A DNA stretch of 64,000 nt. It comes from Bacteroidales bacterium. Its GTDB lineage: Bacteria > Bacteroidota > Bacteroidia > Bacteroidales > VadinHA17. Below the pieces are notes generated by a model. The model was not told the origin of the DNA, made no database searches, and saw nothing but the letters and a program-made list of their open reading frames with translations. The stretch spans positions 1 through 64,000 of the forward strand of contig JARKQN010000110.1 in the NCBI GenBank assembly GCA_029974835.1, given 5' to 3'. The translations under genes and the position numbers were made by a program. Shown here piece by piece: positions 51,865 to 61,162 of the stretch. Within the stretch, counting starts at the first letter, position 1. Every line of letters starts with the position of its first letter.

Positions 51865-53340
51865 ATGACGCTCACAACAGATAATATATTGCTGATTGGT
51901 TCACTCCTTTTATTTGTGAGCTTACTGGCGGGAAAGGCCTCTTTCAGGGTAGGAATTCCCACTCTTCTGTTTTTCCTGGCAGTAGGGATGATTGCCGGTT
52001 CGGATTATATCGGCGGAATAAGTTTCAACAACCCCGGTGTTGCACAGTTAATAGGAATTATAGCACTCTGTTTCATTCTTTTCTCCGGCGGATTTGAAAC
52101 TGACTGGAGCTATGTGAAGCCCGTGATAGGGCAGGGGCTTATGCTGTCCATTCTCGGGGTTTTCATTACGGCTGTTACCCTTGGTCTCTTTGTCTGGATT
52201 ATTTCGGATTTTTCAATCTGGGAAGGATTGCTGCTCGGTGCTATTGTTTCATCAACTGATGCTGCTGCTGTTTTTTCAATACTGAGAAGTAAGAACCTGG
52301 CGCTGAAGGGGCATATAAGGCCGCTCCTGGAGTTTGAGAGCGGCAGCAACGATCCGATGGCGAACATCCTTATGGTCGTCTTTATCAGTATCATACTGAA
52401 CCCGGGAAAGCCTGTCTGGTCGGTTCTTCCGCTCTTTGCCGAACAGTTGCTGATAGGTGCCGCCTTCGGAGTATTCTTCGGTTTCGTAGGCAGGTTTGTC
52501 ATCAACCGGATTGGCCTCGATTATGAAGGGTTATACCCGCCGCTGGCCATAACCCTTATGCTGATGACTTATTCCGTAACTTCGTCCATCGGAGGGAATG
52601 GTTTTCTGGCAGTTTATCTTTCGGCCCTCTGGCTTGGCAACCAGGAACTGCTTCACAAACGGACAATAATGAAGATGTTCGACGGCCTGGCATGGCTCAT
52701 GCAGATCATATTGTTTATAACGCTCGGACTGCTGGTTACTCCCGGACATATTCTTCCTGTTATCGGTATCGGCCTTGCAGTATCCGCATTTCTGATTTTT
52801 GCCGCAAGGCCTCTGGCTGTCTATATCTGCCTTCTTCCTTTCAAAATGAAAAACAGGGTCAGAGGCTTCATTTCATGGGTGGGACTGAAAGGTGCAGTGC
52901 CGATAGTTTTTGCCACGTTCCCGCTGATGGCCGGCCTCGAAAAGGCAGAAATGATATTCAATATTGTATTCTTTATTTCAATCACATCCGTACTGCTTCA
53001 GGGCACAACAATACCGGTTATGGCCAGATGGACGCACGTTTCCCTTCCTTCCAGGGTGAAGCCTGTTACTCCCGCCGATATATTGCTCTCGGAGCCTTTC
53101 AATAACGCGATGGCCGAAGTAACAATTACGGCTGCATCACCAGCGGCAGGCAAAAAGGTTATTGACCTCGGTTTCCCTGAAAACTCAAGAATAGCGCTTT
53201 TAAGGAGAGATGAGAAATATCTGATCCCCGACGGCCAGACAATTATAATGCCAGAAGATAAACTGATACTTATTGCGGGAAATAAAAAAATTCTTGATTT
53301 CCTCATTCAGGAAATTTGTTCTCTTAAACAATCCGAATGA
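51865..53340 (+). CDS. Potassium/proton antiporter (CPA1, CvrA/NhaP2-like)
   Basis: A 491-residue inner-membrane antiporter with about 12-13 membrane segments. Typical features are GIPTLLFFLAVGMIAGSDYI, ILFSGGFETDW, the ion-site SSTDAAAVFSILRS and LEFESGSNDPMA, and WVGLKGAVPIVFATFP. A C-terminal TrkA-C-like regulatory domain follows (SRIALLRRDEKYLIPDGQTI). It controls potassium or pH. Its stop overlaps the start of the FAD oxidoreductase gene by 4 bases (ATGA), so both are co-translated. Confidence 0.92.
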   Translation: MTLTTDNILLIGSLLLFVSLLAGKASFRVGIPTLLFFLAVGMIAGSDYIGGISFNNPGVAQLIGIIALCFILFSGGFETDWSYVKPVIGQGLMLSILGVFITAVTLGLFVWIISDFSIWEGLLLGAIVSSTDAAAVFSILRSKNLALKGHIRPLLEFESGSNDPMANILMVVFISIILNPGKPVWSVLPLFAEQLLIGAAFGVFFGFVGRFVINRIGLDYEGLYPPLAITLMLMTYSVTSSIGGNGFLAVYLSALWLGNQELLHKRTIMKMFDGLAWLMQIILFITLGLLVTPGHILPVIGIGLAVSAFLIFAARPLAVYICLLPFKMKNRVRGFISWVGLKGAVPIVFATFPLMAGLEKAEMIFNIVFFISITSVLLQGTTIPVMARWTHVSLPSRVKPVTPADILLSEPFNNAMAEVTITAASPAAGKKVIDLGFPENSRIALLRRDEKYLIPDGQTIIMPEDKLILIAGNKKILDFLIQEICSLKQSE

Positions 53341-54989
53341 AAAAATCCATTGTATTTTCAATTATGCTTATTATTCTTCTGGTTACCTCCTGCAAGGGTG
53401 ATAACCGAGGACTAACTGCGCGGGCCGATATAATAATTTACGGAGGTACTTCTGCGGCTGTCACGGCTGCGGTGCAGGCTGCCGGAATGAAACATTCTGT
53501 TGTGGTTGTATCGCCCGACAGGCACCTGGGTGGCATGTCATCGTCGGGGCTGGGTTTCACCGATACGGGCAACAAGGAAGTGATAGGAGGCCTGGCCCGG
53601 CGGTTTTACCAGCTGATATACCGGCATTATGCCGACTCATCAGCCTGGGTATGGGAGAAAAGATCGGAGTATGGCAACAGAGGACAGGGCAACCCAGCTA
53701 TTGACGGCGAGAAACGTACCATGTGGATATTTGAACCTCATGTCGCCGAGGCGGCCTTCGAAGAGATGATTTCACATCCGCTTATAAAGGTCTATCGCGA
53801 AGAGTGGCTCGACCGTGAAAAGGGGGTGAGAAAAAACGGAAACAGAATAACCTCAATTACAACCCTTAGCGGCAAAACATTCAGCGGAAAGGTTTTTATT
53901 GACGCCACATACGAAGGCGACCTGATGGCCGCAGCAGGTGTTTCTTATACCGTTGGCCGGGAGGCTGACACTGTTTACGGTGAAACATGGAACGGTGTTC
54001 AGAAAGGGGTTTTTCACCATGGTCATTACTTTAAAACAGATATTAGTCCGTATGTCATTCCGGGCGACCCTTCGAGCGGCCTGCTGCCGCGCATATCACC
54101 CGACGACCCCGGAGAGAACGGATCGGGCGATAATAAAATTCAGGCATACTGTTTCAGATTATGCCTTACAAAACATCCTGATAATAAGGTCCCCATCACT
54201 GCACCCGAAGGATATGACTCTACACAGTATGAGCTTCTGGTCAGGGTGGCCGAATCGAACTGGAAAGAGTTCTTTTCAAAATACGACGCCATACCCAACC
54301 GGAAAACAGACGTAAACAACCATGGCCCGTTCAGCTTCGATAATATCGGTATGAACCTGGATTATCCGGAGGCTTCCTATGAAAGAAGGAAGGAAATTAT
54401 CGGGGAGCATATCAGGTACCAGAAAGGACTGCTCTATTTCACCGCCACATGTAAACGCCTTCCCGAATGGGTAAGGGAAAGAATGAAAGAATGGGGATTT
54501 GCAAAGGATGAGTTTGTTGATAACGGTTACTGGCCTTATAATATTTATGTGAGGGAAGCCAGACGAATGATTGGCGAATATGTCACAACCGAACATGATA
54601 TCTTAAGCAAAAGGGAAGTTCCTGAATCTGTCGCCATGGGATCATATACCATGGATTCACATAATGTGCAGCGCTATGTAACACCAGAAGGATTCGTGCA
54701 AAACGAAGGCGATATAGGTGTTAAAGTGCCGAAACCCTACAAGATATCACTCGGCTCAATCCTGCCAAAAAGAGAAGAGTGCACCAACCTGATTGTCCCT
54801 GTCTGTGTTTCATCGTCGCACATTGCATTCGGATCAATAAGAATGGAACCTGTGTTCATGATCCTTGGCCAGAGCGCCGCCACACTTGCCTCGATGGCAG
54901 TCGAAGAACGAAAAACCATATATGAAATTCCGTACAATGAATTAAGAGAGCAACTTATAAAGGACGGCCAGGTGCTTGAATACCGGTAA
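53337..54989 (+). CDS. FAD-dependent oxidoreductase lipoprotein (FAD_oxidored type)
   Basis: A 550-residue envelope lipoprotein (MKKSIVFSIMLIILLVTSC). The FAD-binding region lies just after it (ADIIIYGGTSAAVTAAVQAA), with DRHLGGMSSSGLGFTDTGNK and later VFIDATYEGDLMAAAGVSYT and the C-terminal FMILGQSAATLASMAV. This family is found beside polysaccharide-degrading genes in Bacteroidetes and probably oxidises a sugar or sugar acid; the acceptor is unknown. It is coupled to the antiporter by a 4-base overlap. Confidence 0.88.
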   Translation: MKKSIVFSIMLIILLVTSCKGDNRGLTARADIIIYGGTSAAVTAAVQAAGMKHSVVVVSPDRHLGGMSSSGLGFTDTGNKEVIGGLARRFYQLIYRHYADSSAWVWEKRSEYGNRGQGNPAIDGEKRTMWIFEPHVAEAAFEEMISHPLIKVYREEWLDREKGVRKNGNRITSITTLSGKTFSGKVFIDATYEGDLMAAAGVSYTVGREADTVYGETWNGVQKGVFHHGHYFKTDISPYVIPGDPSSGLLPRISPDDPGENGSGDNKIQAYCFRLCLTKHPDNKVPITAPEGYDSTQYELLVRVAESNWKEFFSKYDAIPNRKTDVNNHGPFSFDNIGMNLDYPEASYERRKEIIGEHIRYQKGLLYFTATCKRLPEWVRERMKEWGFAKDEFVDNGYWPYNIYVREARRMIGEYVTTEHDILSKREVPESVAMGSYTMDSHNVQRYVTPEGFVQNEGDIGVKVPKPYKISLGSILPKREECTNLIVPVCVSSSHIAFGSIRMEPVFMILGQSAATLASMAVEERKTIYEIPYNELREQLIKDGQVLEYR

Positions 54990-55052
54990 AAAACAGAATC
55001 CGCGAAGATCTGATGCCTGCAGAATCGTTGTTATACCGAAAAACCAGAAACC

Positions 55053-56849
55053 ATGAAAAAGAAAATTCTATTCATCCCGCTTTTGCTGATCTCCTCAGTA
55101 ATTCTTTCACAGGAGGATCCTTTTCCGCTGATCGACCTGCATGTTCATACAAAAGCAGATTTTACCATCGAAAAAGCCCTTCAGAAATCAAGGGCCGAAC
55201 ATATACAGTACGGCATTGCCGTTAACTGCGGGATAGGATTCCCGGTTCACTCCGGCAAACAGATCGATTCTTTCCTTCTGGGAATGCGAAAATACCCCGA
55301 ATTCTTTGTCGGCATGCAGGCCGAGGGCCGGGAATGGGTGAAGATATTCTCAAAAGAGTCGATCGCAAAATTCGACTACGTCTTTACCGACGCGATGACA
55401 TTCACCGACTCAAAAGGAAGACGAAACAGGATATGGATAAAAGATGAAACATGGATAGACGACGAACAGAAATTCATGGATTACCTGGTGAGAACCATTG
55501 TGAAGATAATGAATGAAGAACCGATAAACATATACGTCAATCCTACATTCCTCCCCGAACAGATGGCCGGCAGGTACGACCTCTTCTGGACAGACAAAAG
55601 GATGGATGCGGTTATTGATGCAGCAAAGAAAAACGGAATAGCCATTGAAATAAACAACAGGTACAGGATACCTTCGGAGAAGTTTATTCTCAGGGCGAAA
55701 CAGGCCGGCATTAAATTTACCATCGGTACCAACAACGCCGATTCAAATTTCGGCAGGGCCGAGTATGCACTTGAGATGATAAAAAAGTGCGGCCTCACCG
55801 AATCAGATTTCTGGAAGCCGGTGAAAAAGAACAGAACGGTCGTCACTATCATTGACGATAAGTTTTACATCAACGGCGAAATAACATATAAAGGCCGCTA
55901 CTGGAAAGGCAACAGGATTGAGGGCCTGCTGATGAATTCAAGAATGGTGCAGGGTATATTTGACGACCTTAACCCCGAAACCGTCCATCGCTGGGCATAC
56001 CCCGATACAAAAAAATGGGACCCTGAAAGAAATACCAGTGAGTTCATTCTTAATATGAAAAAATGGGCTGACCACGGCATGCTCTCCTTCACGGTAAACC
56101 TCCAGGGCGGATCACCCCAGGGATACTCCCGGGAGCAGCCATGGCATAACTCGGCGTTTCTGGCCGACGGCAACCTGCGGCCTGAATATATGGCCAGGCT
56201 TGAACGTATCCTCAACAGGGCCGACGAACTCGGAATGGTCCCCATACTCGGGCTTTTCTATTTCGGGCAGGACGAACGCCTCAAGGGCGAGGCTGCCATC
56301 AGGAACGCCGTCGACAACGTTCTGAACTGGCTCTTCGTAAGAGGTTACAGGAACATACTTATTGAAATCAACAACGAAGCGAATGTAAAATACGACCATG
56401 ACATTCTGAAACCCGAAAGGGTACATGAACTTATCGACCTCGTTAAACAAAAAAACCGCAACGGCTTCAGGTTTTATGCCGGTACAAGCTTCGGAGGCGG
56501 ATTTATCCCCGTGCCTGACGTGGTAAAATCATCAGATTTTATCCTGATACACGGCAACGGAGTCTCAAACCCCGACAATATACTCTCTATGGTCAACAAA
56601 ACAAGGGCGGTGGCAGGATATACTCCCAAGCCTGTCCTCTTCAATGAAGACGACCATTACGATTTTGACAGGGAGTGGAACAATCTTACCGCCGCAGTGA
56701 AGGGATATGCTTCGTGGGGTTTCTTTGACTTCAGGATGAATGATGAGCCTTTTGAGTGCGGCTACCAGAGCGTGCCTGTCGACTGGGGTATCAATTCAGC
56801 CAGGAAAAAGGCTTTCTTTGCCCTGCTGAAAGAAATTACGGGCTATTAA
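55053..56849 (+). CDS. Exported PHP-like hydrolase fused to a glycosidase-like TIM barrel
   Basis: A 598-residue exported protein (MKKKILFIPLLLISSVILSQ). Residues about 25-260 look like a PHP/amidohydrolase-type metal domain (PLIDLHVHTKADFTIEKALQ, FFVGMQAEGREWV, GIAIEINNRYRIPSEKFILR, IKFTIGTNNADSNFGRAEYA). From about 265 a second protein-like unit starts (VVTIIDDKFYINGEITYKGR) and has the layout of a retaining TIM-barrel glycosidase, with candidate catalytic Glu in ILIEINNEANVK near 440 and in PVLFNEDDHYDF near 531. One frame runs through both with no stop. The pair may remove a phosphate or ester and cut a glycan. Assignment of each half is by motif only. Confidence 0.65.
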   Translation: MKKKILFIPLLLISSVILSQEDPFPLIDLHVHTKADFTIEKALQKSRAEHIQYGIAVNCGIGFPVHSGKQIDSFLLGMRKYPEFFVGMQAEGREWVKIFSKESIAKFDYVFTDAMTFTDSKGRRNRIWIKDETWIDDEQKFMDYLVRTIVKIMNEEPINIYVNPTFLPEQMAGRYDLFWTDKRMDAVIDAAKKNGIAIEINNRYRIPSEKFILRAKQAGIKFTIGTNNADSNFGRAEYALEMIKKCGLTESDFWKPVKKNRTVVTIIDDKFYINGEITYKGRYWKGNRIEGLLMNSRMVQGIFDDLNPETVHRWAYPDTKKWDPERNTSEFILNMKKWADHGMLSFTVNLQGGSPQGYSREQPWHNSAFLADGNLRPEYMARLERILNRADELGMVPILGLFYFGQDERLKGEAAIRNAVDNVLNWLFVRGYRNILIEINNEANVKYDHDILKPERVHELIDLVKQKNRNGFRFYAGTSFGGGFIPVPDVVKSSDFILIHGNGVSNPDNILSMVNKTRAVAGYTPKPVLFNEDDHYDFDREWNNLTAAVKGYASWGFFDFRMNDEPFECGYQSVPVDWGINSARKKAFFALLKEITGY

Positions 56850-56904
56850 AGCAAAACTGAAAAATATTACCATGCCAATATTAACCAACCAATTAACCTG
56901 CAAT

Positions 56905-58791
56905 ATGAAGACAACCGATTCTGCTCTCAACCTGGTAATTGCATTATCAATGTCACTCTTTTTTTCAGCCTGCAACAGAGATGATTCCACAGTGATTGCA
57001 GGCCCCGTCCCTGACCATCCCCGCATACTTCTTCTGAAGGGTGAGGAGGCGGCAGTTAAATCGGTAATGACAGCCGACCCCTACCGAAAGATAATCCATG
57101 ATATGATTATCAATGAATGCAACTCCATCCTGTCGAAACCGCCGGTGGAGAGGGTGCTTATCGGAAGGAGGCTTCTCGATAAGTCGCGTGAGGCTCTGAA
57201 AAGAATATTTTACCTGTCGTATGCATACCGTATCACGGGCAATAAGGCTTTCCTCGACCGGGCAGAAAAGGAGATGCTCGCCGTTTCGGCCTTTACCGAC
57301 TGGAATCCATCGCATTTTCTCGATGTTGCCGAAATGACCATGGCAGTCTCCATAGGATACGACTGGCTTTACGGGTCTCTTTCCGGAAACTCGCGCACGG
57401 TTATACGCGATGCCATTATAAACAAAGGACTTAAACCTTCTTTCGATTCAAAATATAACAGCTGGCTAAGGGCCACCCACAACTGGAATCAGGTATGCAA
57501 CGCCGGCATGACTTACGGTGCGCTCGCAATATGGGAGGACGATTCGGCTCTTGCTGCATCAGTCGTAAAAAGGGCTGAAGAATCAATACTTCTTCCGATG
57601 GAGGACTATAAGCCCGACGGGGCCTACCCTGAAGGCTACGGCTACTGGGGTTACGGCACGAGCTTTAATGTTATGTTCATAAGCGCCTACGAGAAAGCCT
57701 TCGGGAAGAAATTTGAAACACCCCTGACGGAAAGCTTCCTGAAAACAACATGTTACATGGTAAACATGACCGGGCCAACCGGACAGTGTTTCAACTATTC
57801 CGACAACGGCTCCGGAGCGGGCCTGCATCCTGCCATGTTCTGGCTGGCCTCAAGACTCGGGGAGTATTCGGTTCTCTATGAAGAAATGAAGTTCCTGGGC
57901 AGGATGAAGAGCGTCAGCGACAGGCTTATGCCCGCCATAATGATCTGGGGCGCAGGCTTAAACACATCTCAGGTAAAACCGCCTGAAAAGCTTATGTGGA
58001 CCGGAAACGGCAAAAACCCGGTTGCCCTGATGCGTACCTCATGGGATGATCCTTATGCACTCTTTGTCACACTAAAGGCAGGATCGCCTAAAGTAAACCA
58101 CGGCCACATGGACGTCGGATCGTTCGTGATGGAATCGCAGGGAGTCAGATGGGCAATGGATTTTGGTGCGCAGGACTATAACTCTCTGGAACAGAAGGGT
58201 GTAAATTTATGGAGCATGACACAAAACTCACAGCGGTGGGAAGTGTTCCGCTATAATAACTTTGTTCATAACACCCTTACTGTCAACGGCCAGCTTCAGC
58301 GGGTAGACGGCAAGGCTGAAATAATATCCTCTTCTTCCGGTCAGGCTTTTATGAATGCCGTAACCGACATGACAACCGTTTACAACGACCAGCTGTCGGC
58401 TGCTAAAAGAGGCGTTGCAATTATTGATAAAAAATATGTGATTGTACGTGATGAGGTGAAACCCGTCGCAGGAAACAAAACGGTGAGATGGACTCTGCTG
58501 ACTTCAGCATCAGCCTCAGTTACAGGTCCTTCAACCGCAGAGCTGACCAAAGGCGATAAGAAACTGGTAATTAAAGTTACGCAGCCTGCCTCGGTGACTA
58601 TGAAAACATGGACTACAGAACCGCCTCACGATTATGATGCACCTAATCCCGGAACCATTCTCGTCGGTTTTGAGACCGTCATACCGGAAGGTACAACCAC
58701 CGCAATAGAGGTATTGCTTATCCCCGGAAATGTTAACGTTTCTGATGCGGCAGGAAAGGGAGAACTTAAAATGTGGCCCGTTACAAAATAA
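56905..58791 (+). CDS. Heparinase II/III-like polysaccharide lyase lipoprotein
   Basis: A 628-residue exported protein. I start it at the ATG at 56905 (MKTTDSALNLVIALSMSLFF then SAC, a lipobox); an ATG at 56872 would add 11 residues. The N-terminal part is an alpha/alpha toroid (THNWNQVCNAGMTYGALAIW, DGAYPEGYGYWGYGTSFNVM) and the C-terminal beta-sandwich holds NHGHMDVGSFVMESQGVRWA, typical of heparinase II/III and related alginate or uronan lyases. It would cleave uronic-acid-containing chains by beta-elimination. It follows the PHP-glycosidase gene by 55 bases and precedes the GH65-like gene by 23. Confidence 0.85.
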   Translation: MKTTDSALNLVIALSMSLFFSACNRDDSTVIAGPVPDHPRILLLKGEEAAVKSVMTADPYRKIIHDMIINECNSILSKPPVERVLIGRRLLDKSREALKRIFYLSYAYRITGNKAFLDRAEKEMLAVSAFTDWNPSHFLDVAEMTMAVSIGYDWLYGSLSGNSRTVIRDAIINKGLKPSFDSKYNSWLRATHNWNQVCNAGMTYGALAIWEDDSALAASVVKRAEESILLPMEDYKPDGAYPEGYGYWGYGTSFNVMFISAYEKAFGKKFETPLTESFLKTTCYMVNMTGPTGQCFNYSDNGSGAGLHPAMFWLASRLGEYSVLYEEMKFLGRMKSVSDRLMPAIMIWGAGLNTSQVKPPEKLMWTGNGKNPVALMRTSWDDPYALFVTLKAGSPKVNHGHMDVGSFVMESQGVRWAMDFGAQDYNSLEQKGVNLWSMTQNSQRWEVFRYNNFVHNTLTVNGQLQRVDGKAEIISSSSGQAFMNAVTDMTTVYNDQLSAAKRGVAIIDKKYVIVRDEVKPVAGNKTVRWTLLTSASASVTGPSTAELTKGDKKLVIKVTQPASVTMKTWTTEPPHDYDAPNPGTILVGFETVIPEGTTTAIEVLLIPGNVNVSDAAGKGELKMWPVTK

Positions 58792-58814
58792 CAGGGAAAA
58801 TAAAACTGAATATC

Positions 58815-60977
58815 ATGTTACACCGGAGCACCGAATATATTTTTGCCGGAGCCTTAACGGTTTTCACGGGCGCTTTGTTGATATTCCTCAATTCATGTTC
58901 AGACAGTGGATCGCCAATCGACCGGTATGCCGTGGTGAGCAGGCATAACGTTGAAATAAGATCGATTGACAGCCTTAATTCCCTTACAGCCGGAAACGGC
59001 AGGTTTGCCTTCACCGTCGATATTACGGGTCTTCAGACGCTGCACGAATACCATTCCGGTGGAATACCTCTTGGTACCATGGCCGACTGGGGGTGGCACA
59101 GTTCAATAAATAATAACGGGTACTCGCAGGAACAGGTTTTTAAGAGATGGGATGTTCACGGGCGTCAGATTGACTATGTCCACAGGTATTCCGACCGCCG
59201 CGACACAGTCAGGTACATGGCTTCGGAGTGGCTGCGGGAGAATCCGCATAAAATCCATCTCGGGATGATTGGCCTTGATTTTCCGGGTGCCGGAAATGAC
59301 GTGAAAAGCCTGATAGAGAATCCTGTGCTGAAACTCGATCTTTGGAGGGGGGTGATTGAAAGCAGGTTCATGATTTCCGGAAACGGTGTGACAGTCAATA
59401 CCGTATGCCACCCCGGACACGATATGATATCTTCATCTGTAACTTCATCCATGCTGAAAGATAAGAAGCTGAGAGTCAGATTGCAATTTCCGCTGGGGAT
59501 TCCCGGGCAGACGGCGTATGATTTCAGCAGACCTGAGGGGCACATTACCGAAATAATTTCGCAGAACGACACCACTGTGATTTTTATGAGGAGGCAGGAT
59601 GAAAATGTTTATTACGTCAAACTTTTCAAACCCGGTCTGGATCTCGTGAAAGGAGAGGAGGAACACCTCTGGTATCTCGTGACACACCCCGGCGATTCTG
59701 TCCTCCGTTTTACATGTCTCTTCACGCCGGATAGGCCAGATAATTCGCCGCTTCCTGATTTCACGGAGACAGAGTCGGCGTCGGCAGATTTCTGGAAGGA
59801 ATTCTGGAGTACAGGCGGAGCGGTCGATTTCTCCGGGTGTACCGATCCGCGCGCAGCAGAACTCGAAAGAAGAGTGATTCTTTCGAGGTATCTGACAAGG
59901 GTTCAGTGTGCCGGAGATTATCCGCCCGCGGAGACGGGACTTACATACAACACCTGGTACGGCAAGTTCCATCTCGAGATGCACTGGTGGCACGGCGTCC
60001 ATTTTGCACTGTGGCAGAAGCAGGAAATCCCGGAGGACCAGTTGATTTATTACTTAAAGATATCTGACAAGGCGAAAGCCACTGCCCGCAGGCAGGGTTA
60101 CGACGGCGTAAGATGGCCGAAGATGACCGATCCGCAGGGGAATGAAAGTCCGAGCAACGTGGGGCCTTACCTGATCTGGCAGCAGCCTCATATCATATAT
60201 TTTGCAGAACTACTTTATGCCGGTGCGAAGAGTGCAAAGGAAAAAAGGGCAGTTCTTGAGAAATACAGGGAACTTGTTTTTGCAACGGCCGATTTCATGG
60301 CGTCGTATGCATGGTACGACACAACAGGCAACCGCTATGTCCTCGGACCGGCACTTATCTCCGCACAGGAGAGCCTGAGACCCGAGACTACCATCAATCC
60401 CACGTTTGAGCTTGTTTACTGGTACTGGGGACTGAAAACAGCGCAGCAGTGGCGAAGGCGTCTGGCCATGAAACCCGACGCCCGGTATGCAGACGTGATC
60501 AGGAAGTTATCGCCCCTTGCCGTAAAAGATGGTCTTTACCTCTGTTCGGAAGATACCCGCGACACATGGGAAAACTCACGCTATATGAGCGATCACCCTG
60601 TCATTGCCGGCATTGCGGGGATGATACCCGTAACCCCGCTGGTCGATAAAAACATTCTGCGCAATACACTCGACACCATCCGTAAGGTATGGAACTGGAA
60701 CACAACCTGGGGGTGGGATTTTCCGCTGCTGGCAATGTCGGCGGCAGCGGCAGGTGAGCCGGAACAGGCGGTCGGCTTCCTTATGATGGATGCACCCAAG
60801 AACAGATACCTTCCAAACGGCCATAATTTTCAGGATGCAACAAGGCTTATGATATATCTTCCCGGCAACGGCGGACTGCTTACCGCGGTCGCATATATGT
60901 GTACCACAAACACTTTTCCGGACAACGGAAAGTGGAAAGTGAAATGGGAAAATCTTAACCCTCTTCCCGCTCGCTGA
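58815..60977 (+). CDS. GH65-like six-hairpin glycoside hydrolase lipoprotein
   Basis: A 720-residue exported protein. The ATG at 58815 (MLHRSTEYIFAGALTVFTGA, then IFLNSC) gives a lipoprotein signal; the longer frame overlaps the lyase gene. Residues about 35-340 form an N-terminal beta-sandwich (AGNGRFAFTVDITGLQTLHE). The (alpha/alpha)6 catalytic barrel follows with the group's signature TYNTWYGKFHLEMHWWHGVH, YDGVRWPKMTDPQGNESPSN and the candidate acid in ISAQESLRPETTINPTFELV. Related Bacteroidetes proteins are annotated GH65-like, but no substrate is established. Confidence 0.8.
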   Translation: MLHRSTEYIFAGALTVFTGALLIFLNSCSDSGSPIDRYAVVSRHNVEIRSIDSLNSLTAGNGRFAFTVDITGLQTLHEYHSGGIPLGTMADWGWHSSINNNGYSQEQVFKRWDVHGRQIDYVHRYSDRRDTVRYMASEWLRENPHKIHLGMIGLDFPGAGNDVKSLIENPVLKLDLWRGVIESRFMISGNGVTVNTVCHPGHDMISSSVTSSMLKDKKLRVRLQFPLGIPGQTAYDFSRPEGHITEIISQNDTTVIFMRRQDENVYYVKLFKPGLDLVKGEEEHLWYLVTHPGDSVLRFTCLFTPDRPDNSPLPDFTETESASADFWKEFWSTGGAVDFSGCTDPRAAELERRVILSRYLTRVQCAGDYPPAETGLTYNTWYGKFHLEMHWWHGVHFALWQKQEIPEDQLIYYLKISDKAKATARRQGYDGVRWPKMTDPQGNESPSNVGPYLIWQQPHIIYFAELLYAGAKSAKEKRAVLEKYRELVFATADFMASYAWYDTTGNRYVLGPALISAQESLRPETTINPTFELVYWYWGLKTAQQWRRRLAMKPDARYADVIRKLSPLAVKDGLYLCSEDTRDTWENSRYMSDHPVIAGIAGMIPVTPLVDKNILRNTLDTIRKVWNWNTTWGWDFPLLAMSAAAAGEPEQAVGFLMMDAPKNRYLPNGHNFQDATRLMIYLPGNGGLLTAVAYMCTTNTFPDNGKWKVKWENLNPLPAR

Positions 60978-61064
60978 CACTATTCGACCCACAGCTTCGT
61001 AACATCAAACAGTTTCCCTGGTAAGGCTCTTCTGCCTGGGGAGTACACTATATCATGTATTATA

Positions 61065-61127
61065 CCCCCCTCTCCCTTGGATAGGGGTGCCGGGGGGTGA
61101 GGCAAAAACAGGGGGTGAGGCAAAACA
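61065..61127. repeat. G/C-rich intergenic repeat, copy 2, with tandem units
   Basis: CCCCCCTCTCCCTTGG (61065-61080) can fold with the following ATAGGGGTGCCGGGGGG. GGGGGTGAGGCAAAAACA (61093-61110) is then repeated as GGGGGTGAGGCAAAACA (61111-61127). The same kind of element appears at 42510-42529 in the other direction. It lies between the convergent GH65-like and GH16 genes. Confidence 0.5.
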
Positions 61128-61162
61128 GGGTTAACCCGGGGTAACGCAGGTGCGTCCGGTTG

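Noticed and set aside
61093..61127. CRISPR array
   Set aside because: There are only two abutting units with no spacers and no cas genes nearby.
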